From Chrysochromulina tobinii (Eukaryota > Haptophyta > Prymnesiales > Chrysochromulinaceae): a stretch of 21,612 nucleotides of DNA. The notes under the pieces were generated by a model, which did not search any database, was not told where the DNA came from, and saw only the letters and a list, made by a program, of their open reading frames with translations. A program made the translations under genes and the position numbers. The stretch spans positions 1 through 21,612 of the forward strand of contig JWZX01001826.1 of NCBI GenBank assembly GCA_001275005.1. The letters run 5' to 3'. The number at the start of each line of letters is the position of its first letter. Positions within the stretch are counted from its first letter, which is position 1. Positions 16,490-21,612 of the stretch are shown here, piece after piece.

Positions 16490-16745
16490 TGGCTGTGAAC
16501 TCGCTGTTAACAAACGTGAGCTCAAAAATTTCCGAATTCTGTGCGTGTTGTATTCTGCAGCAGCGGTAGTCGTCCGCTGTTCCCGGTTTCGCGCACTGAT
16601 CTTGGTGTTCGATTGACGCTTCCGGCCGAGCTACCGCGTGTAGTAGGTCAAGCATCTTCAGGAATTATTTAATATACACTCTCTGTGAACTTTGTCCCAC
16701 CGCACCTGGACGAGGGGCCGAGCCTTTCCTAATAACAACGGAACC
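16490..16745. other. Intergenic region between GT31 and YWTD-propeller genes
   Basis: These 256 bases lie between two minus-strand genes and should hold the 3' UTR of the propeller gene and the 5' region of the GT31 gene. It is AT-richer than the genes. Several AG dinucleotides just before the GT31 ATG could serve as acceptors for an upstream exon. I see no other feature. Confidence 0.5.
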
Positions 16746-18308
16746 TCATATGCCCACTCCCGCCTCCTGGCGTTCCTGCTGCTGCATCTCGCGCAGCGTC
16801 GAGGCGCTGCGCTTCATGAGCTCCTGCACGCTGAGCGGCCGTGTCGAGCTCTCGGCGGCACGAACCGGATTTGCAGCGACGCGCAAGCGGCTCCGCACCA
16901 CCGAATGCGCATTTCCTGCCGCAGACGGTGTGCGGAGCAGCTCCTTGCCTTGCTCACCATGCGCGTCCTGCTGCGGCGTGTGCGGCTGCAGCATCCACCA
17001 CTGCTGCGGCTGCTGCCTTCGCCACGGCTGGGGCTGCTGCCTTCGCCGCTGCGGACGAGCCACCGCCGTCGCGTCCGCAGACGCACGAGATGAGCGGACG
17101 GGCACTCGGAGCGGAGCTGATTCGGTGAGCGCACCGATACCCTCAGGCGCACACAGGCCCGTAATCACGTCGCGCACGGCGCCCGTGCGCAGGCAGCACG
17201 ACTGGATGGCCCCGCGGCGGCGGTCGGTCCAGAACAGGTGCGTCGGCCCGAGCACGAGACCAAAAGGCTCGTCGAGGCCGGTGGCCACGTCGCATACGCG
17301 CGTGCCGTCGAGGGCAGCGCACTGCACCTTGCCCGCCTTCGCGTCGGTCCAGAAGAGACGCCCGTCCTCGCGCTCGTCAAAGACCAAACCTGTCGGATCG
17401 ACTAGTCCACGCACGACGTCCTCTACGCGACCCGTGCTGAGGTCGCATTTCTGAATGCGACCCCACGACGTCCAGAAGACCCTACGAGCGGCGCGCATGA
17501 CGGCGCTGCCAGAGGGCAAGCGGTCCTCGGCTGACGGTGCGGTGGCCGCTGCGTCAGCAGGGCCCATCTGCAGCGCGAGACCCCATGGGCCCGTGGCGCT
17601 CCAGCTGTTGCGATCGCCGTCGCTGAGCAGGCTCACGCTGCTGCCATCGTAGTCGGCACATCGCAGCGCAGCGCCGCCCGCTTCACTCCACACGAGGGTG
17701 CCCGTCGCCGGGTCAATGGCGAGCCCCCATGGGCCGTCGTTCATTCGGCGGCCAAACAAACCATCGCCAATCGTGCGAGTCGTAGCGGAGGCCATGTCTG
17801 TTTGCAGGAGGTCGCAGCGCGTGATGGCGCTGTTGCCCCAGTCAGTCCAGAACACCTTTTTGGCAACCGAGTCGACGGCTAGGCCCGTCGGGTTGCGTAA
17901 CCCCTCTTGGAGCGTACGCCTGCGTGCAGGCGATGGTGAGCGCAGCGGAGCGTCAGTCGAAGGCGCGACGGGCGCAGGAGGCAGAGCTGCGTGAGCATGG
18001 GTTGCGAGTGCGCAGGTAGCGACCACTCACGGGGACTTCGTCTGATGCGCCTCCGCCGTGCGTACACGGCCAACCCAGCGATTCTGGTTCGAGTCGTAGT
18101 AGCTCTCCGTCCAGAAAAGTGCTTTTGTAACCGCCCTCGTGATGTCCCTCTGCCGCTGTTGCTGGCGCTGAGCTGGCACAGTCAGGCAGCAGAGAGACGG
18201 GGAGGCGTCCATGATGATGGTGCTTGCAGAGCCCCGGTGAAAGCTGGACCCAGCGCCCAGCCCATGAAACATGGCAGCCACGGGGAGAGCCGCGTATACA
18301 GCAGCCAT
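16746..18308 (-). CDS. YWTD six-bladed beta-propeller protein, two exons (18308-18031 and 17919-16746)
   Basis: Splicing the intron at 17920-18030 gives 483 residues from ATG 18308. Six blade motifs follow at LFWTES (64), VFWTDW (115), LVWSEA (168), VFWTSW (240), LFWTDA (281) and LFWTDR (321). That is exactly the number needed for the closed propeller of the LDL-receptor YWTD type. The first blade comes from exon 1, and its strand order is restored only by splicing (GRVRTAEAHQTKSP joined to RTLQEGLRNPTGL). Such propellers act in ligand binding. Here there are no EGF or LDL-receptor A modules, and the C-terminal 125 residues are Gln/Arg/Trp-rich and low-complexity. The N-terminus is weakly hydrophobic and may be a signal peptide, but further upstream exons are possible. 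No membrane span is seen. The fold is well supported; the function is unknown. Confidence 0.82.
17920..18030 (-). other. Intron in the YWTD-propeller gene (111 bases, GT-AG, phase 2)
   Basis: The donor on the minus strand is TCCCC|GTGAGTGG (starts at 18030), a near-consensus donor. The acceptor is GCACGCAG|GCGTACG (ends at 17920). The exon 1 frame would hit a TGA at once in the donor. Splicing rebuilds a Pro codon and joins the two halves of a propeller blade in frame. Confidence 0.8.
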
Positions 18309-18386
18309 GGCTAGGTGCGCTGGCGGTGGCAGCAGCGGGCGGAACGCAGTGGCTTGCTCCAAGCTGGCGCGCGACCTCGACGTGTT

Positions 18387-18420
18387 CAAAGATCTCAAAG
18401 TTGCTTGTGATCTTTGAGAT
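18387..18420. repeat. Overlapping inverted repeats
   Basis: ATCTCAAAG at 18392-18400 pairs with CTTTGAGAT at 18412-18420, and CAAAGATC at 18387-18394 pairs with GATCTTTG at 18409-18416. Two alternative hairpins are therefore possible. They lie about 80 bases upstream of the propeller gene's ATG, in its likely 5' UTR or promoter. Confidence 0.6.
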
Positions 18421-18600
18421 TTGGAGCGTTTTTTCACCCACGCCGGAGAAGTGCAAGTTCAACTCCGCACAAAGCCGGCATTACTCTACATGTAGCCTGG
18501 TTGTTGCGCTAATGTGTCGACGATCTGCTCGAGTGTGTGGACTCCAGTCTCTCTGAGAGACACTGACAGAGAGTCAAGCCTGCGCCCCTGCGGTCAAGCT

Positions 18601-19278
18601 CTATCGTCTATCGAAGGGTGCGGAGCTCCGGCCTTCGCATTCGAAACTGGAGTCCGCCGGAGCATAGCAGTCGAGCAGCGCGTGGCACGCGCTCTCTACG
18701 GCGTGGTCATTCACCTCGAGCACATCGCGCCAGCCTGGAGGCAGCGGCAACTCGAGCATCGCCGCGCCCATCCCGATAACCGCAGCGACGAGGACGCGGC
18801 TGTTGAAAGCCGTGGACACGCCTGCGCCGCATCCATCATTCAGCAAGGCCGCAGAAAGGTCGTAGAGCGCCCGCGGTGCGCCCAGAGCTCGAAGCACGTT
18901 GAGCAACAGAACATGCGGCTGCGCCGTGCGCGTGTTGAAGCCGAGTGCGCGCAGCAGCCTCTGCTCTGCTAGCAGCACCTGCTCCTTGAGCTGCCAATAG
19001 CAGTGCGAGTCGGCAAGAGGCATGCCGTTGCTGGCGAGATGCACGGCGTTCATCACATCGCGGACGCGTCGCGGTTCTTCGCATATCTTGCTCGCGAGGA
19101 ATAAACATGCAGAATCTGCCTCAAATCTGCCCGTCGCCGCCTCAGTGGACTCGGCAACCTCAGAAGCTGCTCGAGCGGCGAGGCAGCGGTAGGCCGCAGC
19201 CGTCGCGAGCACGGTATCTGACCAGCCGAGCACAAGGCAGGCTTCAAGGAGAACGCGTTGAGTAAGGGGGTAGGTCAT
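18601..19278 (-). CDS. Cyclin, transcriptional type (cyclin L/K/T/Q-like)
   Basis: Cyclins bind and activate a CDK partner. From ATG 19278 the protein has 225 residues, covering two cyclin folds with little else. The first box contains RVLLEACLVLG, the helix with ATAAAYRCLAARA, and the signature ACLFLASKICEEPRRVRDVMN. This is close to the cyclin L/K pattern (ASKxEExPRRxRDV). It continues with LAEQRLLRALGFNTRTAQPH, which ends the first box in this group. The second fold (about 145-205) is less conserved. The frame stays open 46 codons further upstream to a TTG (19416) without another ATG, so an additional N-terminal exon is possible. Likely role: transcription or splicing-linked CDK regulation rather than cell-cycle timing; the exact subfamily is uncertain. 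Divergent from the acylphosphatase-like gene, 159 bases away. Confidence 0.85.
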   Translation of the reverse strand: MTYPLTQRVLLEACLVLGWSDTVLATAAAYRCLAARAASEVAESTEAATGRFEADSACLFLASKICEEPRRVRDVMNAVHLASNGMPLADSHCYWQLKEQVLLAEQRLLRALGFNTRTAQPHVLLLNVLRALGAPRALYDLSAALLNDGCGAGVSTAFNSRVLVAAVIGMGAAMLELPLPPGWRDVLEVNDHAVESACHALLDCYAPADSSFECEGRSSAPFDRR

Positions 19279-19437
19279 CCCTGGGCCCAGCGTGAATCCT
19301 TCTACTCTTTTCGCGTTTACATGTTCCTTGAGATCGGTTTCTTGGAAGTTGGGAGAGGATATGCAGTGAAGATCAGGCCCTGTGTAGCCCAAAACTCGAT
19401 GTGCATGTTTGAGCAAGCACGTAATTAACGGAACCGT
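19279..19437. promoter_or_regulatory. Short divergent promoter region
   Basis: Only 159 bases separate the cyclin ATG (minus) and the acylphosphatase-like ATG (plus), so the two genes probably share a bidirectional promoter. If the cyclin extends upstream into its open frame, the gap shrinks to about 20 bases. No specific element is recognised. Confidence 0.4.
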
Positions 19438-20136
19438 ATGGGGGCCGTCGTCGTCGTCGTCGCCGCCACGTTCGCGCTCGCTCGCTCGCTCGCCCTGGTG
19501 CCACAGACCCTGCCAAACGCGCTCGTCCGCATCGCCGCGCCTGTATGCCGTCGCTCGTCGCCGCTGGTGCTGGGTGGCTTCCAGCAGAAGGAGGCACCCG
19601 CTCTTGTCGCTGGCTCACGCGTCTCACTAGTGTTCAGCGCCGGCTCGGCCTCAAAACTCCAGGAGGCCGCGTGCGGCGGCGGCGAGTGTGACACCGGCCT
19701 GACGGGCGTCATCTATTCTCTTCCCAGCGGCCGCATTGAGATCATCGCCGAGGGCCCGCAGGATACCATCACTGCATTCGTGAAACGCATTCGGGCAGCT
19801 GCTGCCGTGGGCGCGCAAGTGAAGGAAAGCACGCAGCTGCCTGTCGGGGCGTACATGGCTAGCTTCCCGCTCATCAATCTGGCGCAGCCGTCGGCTACCG
19901 CCAAGATCACCATGTCGGGCCCCGAGGCAGACATGGACTACATAGCGCGACACCTGAAAACCGAGGCAGTCTTCAACCGGGGCCTCAAGCTGACGAAGGA
20001 GCCTTCAACGAGTCCGGAGCAGCTGAGTGTCGTGTGCAGCGGCAAATCAGAACGACTCAAGTCCTTCGTCAGGTGGTGCTATCTCGGCCCGCCGCTGGCA
20101 CGCCCGGAGAAGGTGCAAGTTCAGTGGGCAGCGTAG
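19438..20136 (+). CDS. Two acylphosphatase-like domains with N-terminal signal, probably not catalytic
   Basis: The 232-residue protein starts at ATG 19438 with a strongly hydrophobic segment (GAVVVVVAATFALARSLAL), likely a signal peptide or the first part of a bipartite plastid signal. Domain 1 (about 55-145) keeps the acylphosphatase second half: LPSGRIEIIAEGPQDTITAF. Domain 2 (about 153-231) keeps the C-terminal half: SERLKSFVRWCYLGPPLARP, then VQVQW. Active acylphosphatases need an Arg in a GxVQGVxFR loop and an Asn in the GxVRN segment. Neither domain shows the loop, and the Asn position is Ser94 in domain 1. The protein is therefore probably a non-enzymatic relative. A GTC trinucleotide run (about 19446-19461) codes for the Val stretch. 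The fold assignment is good; the function is unknown. Confidence 0.72.
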   Translation: MGAVVVVVAATFALARSLALVPQTLPNALVRIAAPVCRRSSPLVLGGFQQKEAPALVAGSRVSLVFSAGSASKLQEAACGGGECDTGLTGVIYSLPSGRIEIIAEGPQDTITAFVKRIRAAAAVGAQVKESTQLPVGAYMASFPLINLAQPSATAKITMSGPEADMDYIARHLKTEAVFNRGLKLTKEPSTSPEQLSVVCSGKSERLKSFVRWCYLGPPLARPEKVQVQWAA

Positions 20137-20949
20137 ACCAAGATCTCGAAGCAGGGGCGTGCGCTGGGGTGTCCCGTCGAAAGCTGCACATCGAACCGCC
20201 AGGCACGCGCCAGCCGTGAGGGTCCGCCGTGGGCGTTTGGGACCGGTCAAACGAGTATTGTACCGGACCTCGTACATGCTTGGGCCGGAGGTACACGCCA
20301 TCAGTACTTGTAAGCACCATGCTGCGTGCGTAGGCCCTTTTAAGGCCCTTTACGCGAACGATCCGCATTGAAACTCATTTCTGACATTTGTCGGAAAGCG
20401 ACGCGGCCGCTTGGTTTCACCCTGGCATGCAACACGTCGTGTATGCGCGTATGCTACAATGCTGGAATCTCGGGCGTCGGGCATTTGTCGGACGTGGGGT
20501 CCCGAAGCCGAACGTGTCCCGGTGTCGGCGCCCGGGAGAGCTCACTTTCCCCGCAGTACGCAAGTGCGCGTCGCACCACTCCACACACGCCGACCCCGCG
20601 ACCGCGCTACGCCCCACCGTTACCGGCGCCACGCAACAACGGCACCACGGCAGGACGGCTCAGACGGACCCTCGGTGTCGCGATCAATGGACTGTGCTCA
20701 GGGCGCCCTCTAACGCTGGGGCTCGTCTCCGTCGCGTGAGGATCCAAAGTCGGATTGCCATGGGGAGGTAACCAGGAGCCTCACGCATCCGCCGCATTGC
20801 ACATGCAAACTGCACATACCCTTGCTCACATCCCCGCCGCGCCTGCCCATTCATGCGAAAGTGCGAGCCCGGGCTCGCTACGGGCACGAGCCCTGTAGCT
20901 CGTCGATGGCCTTCGTCTGCCTCAGCAGGTCGCGTCGTCTCCCTCTCCC
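20137..20949. other. Intergenic region with dispersed repeat, no gene seen
   Basis: The acylphosphatase-like gene (plus) and Sec24 (minus) converge on this stretch. It contains repeat copy B (20209-20448). A further CATTTGTCGGA motif is at about 20480, the same motif found in both full repeat copies. The rest (20500-20949) is GC-rich with overlapping open frames in several phases, none with protein-like features. Confidence 0.6.
20209..20448 (+). repeat. Dispersed repeat, copy B
   Basis: About 240 bases, the longest copy. Its first ~90 bases are nearly identical to 14612-14700, including GGGCGTTTGGGACCGGTCAA at 20230. Its last ~65 bases match 14736-14799. The middle is about 50 bases longer than in copy A. 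It has no transposase beside it, so it may be a non-autonomous (MITE-like) copy or a solo end. Confidence 0.85.
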
Positions 20950-21612
20950 TCACGTTGTGAACTTCTGCTGAATTTGCCTGTGCACGTGGCACAGGAACTC
21001 GACGTAGCTCATCGCTGTCTGTGCGCGATCTTCTGTGAGCATGCTCAGGAAGCGCCCTTCGAGAGGATCCTTGGCCGTGAGCACACGAACACTCTGGAAG
21101 AGCTGAGGCCGCTGCGAGCGCACTGCGTTGACAAGGCGGTTTGCCCGGATGGAGACGTCGTTATCGAGCGTGGGCACGCGCAGCCGCGAGCAGTCGTAGC
21201 CCTCGAGCGTACGCACCCGCAGCAGCTGCTCGAGGAAGGCCGCCGGAACGCCACGGCCGATCCACAAGTAGAGCGCCGTCGCGTCGTCCAAGAGGAAGGC
21301 GCCGTCCGCCTCGAGCTTCTCGACGGAGAGTGACGTCATGCTAGGGAGCCGTGGGGTGCCATCGGCTTCGAGCGCGCACGCATACTCGTCGAGCGTGTGC
21401 ACGCCAAAGAGGCGCGGGTACACGAAGGCCACCGAAGAGGCGACCGGCATGCGACTCCCCGCCGCCATCAGGGCGTTGCGCTCATCGGCGCGAACGTCGG
21501 TGCCAGCCCGCAGCACGCCGTTCTTGGTGAGCGAGAGCGTGTACAGTGGCAGCAGCTTGAGCGACTCGGGCAAGATGAGCTGGCCGGCGGCCGTCGATGC
21601 GGAGGCGCACAT
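20950..21612 (-). CDS. SEC24: Sec24, COPII coat cargo-binding subunit, C-terminal part only
   Basis: Sec24 selects cargo for ER-to-Golgi vesicles as part of the inner COPII coat with Sec23. The visible 220 codons match the Sec24 C-terminus. CASASTAAGQLILPESLKLLP is the helical domain entry. A gelsolin-like domain follows (about 90-180: FLLDDATALYLWIGRGV, then VPTLDNDVS and RPQLF). The closing motif is DPLEGRFLSMLTEDR followed by SYVEFLCHVHRQIQQKF. The Met at the right edge is internal, because the family continues well upstream. The remaining two-thirds or more lies outside the window. No intron is seen in this part. The stop is TGA at 20950-20952. Confidence 0.96.
   Translation of the reverse strand: MCASASTAAGQLILPESLKLLPLYTLSLTKNGVLRAGTDVRADERNALMAAGSRMPVASSVAFVYPRLFGVHTLDEYACALEADGTPRLPSMTSLSVEKLEADGAFLLDDATALYLWIGRGVPAAFLEQLLRVRTLEGYDCSRLRVPTLDNDVSIRANRLVNAVRSQRPQLFQSVRVLTAKDPLEGRFLSMLTEDRAQTAMSYVEFLCHVHRQIQQKFTT

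Noticed and set aside
18427-18437. GTG start for the YWTD-propeller exon 1 upstream of ATG 18308
   Set aside because: It is a non-ATG start in AT-rich sequence that includes a hairpin, and the intervening codons look non-coding.
1-21612. tRNA, rRNA, CRISPR or bacterial operon features
   Set aside because: I looked for tRNA T-loop and cloverleaf patterns, rRNA blocks, regularly spaced repeats and ribosome binding sites, and found none that hold up. The gene content is eukaryotic.

Overview
The window is nuclear DNA from a GC-rich unicellular eukaryote. The sequence shows mostly long uninterrupted reading frames, two short GT-AG introns (155 and 111 bases, both phase 2), and typical eukaryotic proteins: a Sec24 COPII subunit, ubiquitin-conjugating (E2) domains, a GRK-like AGC kinase, a GT31 glycosyltransferase, a cyclin, an Sfi1-like repeat protein and a chromo-barrel protein. 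A stand-alone class II dihydroorotase, not part of a CAD fusion, is the plant/alga/bacterial arrangement. A microalga such as a haptophyte is my best inference, but the lineage is not proven by the sequence.

Layout from left to right. 1-1001 (minus) is dihydroorotase, with its C-terminus running off the left edge. 1002-1694 is an intergenic stretch with inverted AGTTC pentamer repeats. 1695-3002 (minus) is a tandem E2 protein of UBE2Z type whose second UBC domain has lost the catalytic Cys. It is divergent from 3259-6639 (plus), a large AGC kinase with two cyclic-nucleotide-binding-like domains, a GRAM-like domain and a split RGS domain. 7316-8863 (minus) is an Sfi1-like Trp-repeat protein, and 9008-9586 (minus) is a small chromo-barrel/Tudor-knot protein.

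10112-13653 (minus) is a DDE-type transposase split by one intron. Copies of a dispersed repeat lie on both sides of it in inverted orientation (about 9785-9813 and 14612-14799), and a third, longer copy lies alone at 20209-20448. Between the transposase and the right-hand repeat is a possible decayed coding segment.

15056-16489 (minus) is a GT31 glycosyltransferase. 16746-18308 (minus) is a two-exon six-bladed YWTD beta-propeller protein. 18601-19278 (minus) is a cyclin, divergent from 19438-20136 (plus), a secreted or organelle-targeted protein with two degenerate acylphosphatase-like domains. 20950-21612 (minus) is the C-terminal part of Sec24, whose N-terminus lies beyond the right edge.

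The genes look like unrelated housekeeping, signalling and secretory-pathway genes with a transposon inserted among them; I see no operon-like system. The most unusual items are the CNB-GRAM-CNB-RGS-kinase fusion, the E2/pseudo-E2 fusion, and the intron-containing transposon with its flanking repeat family.
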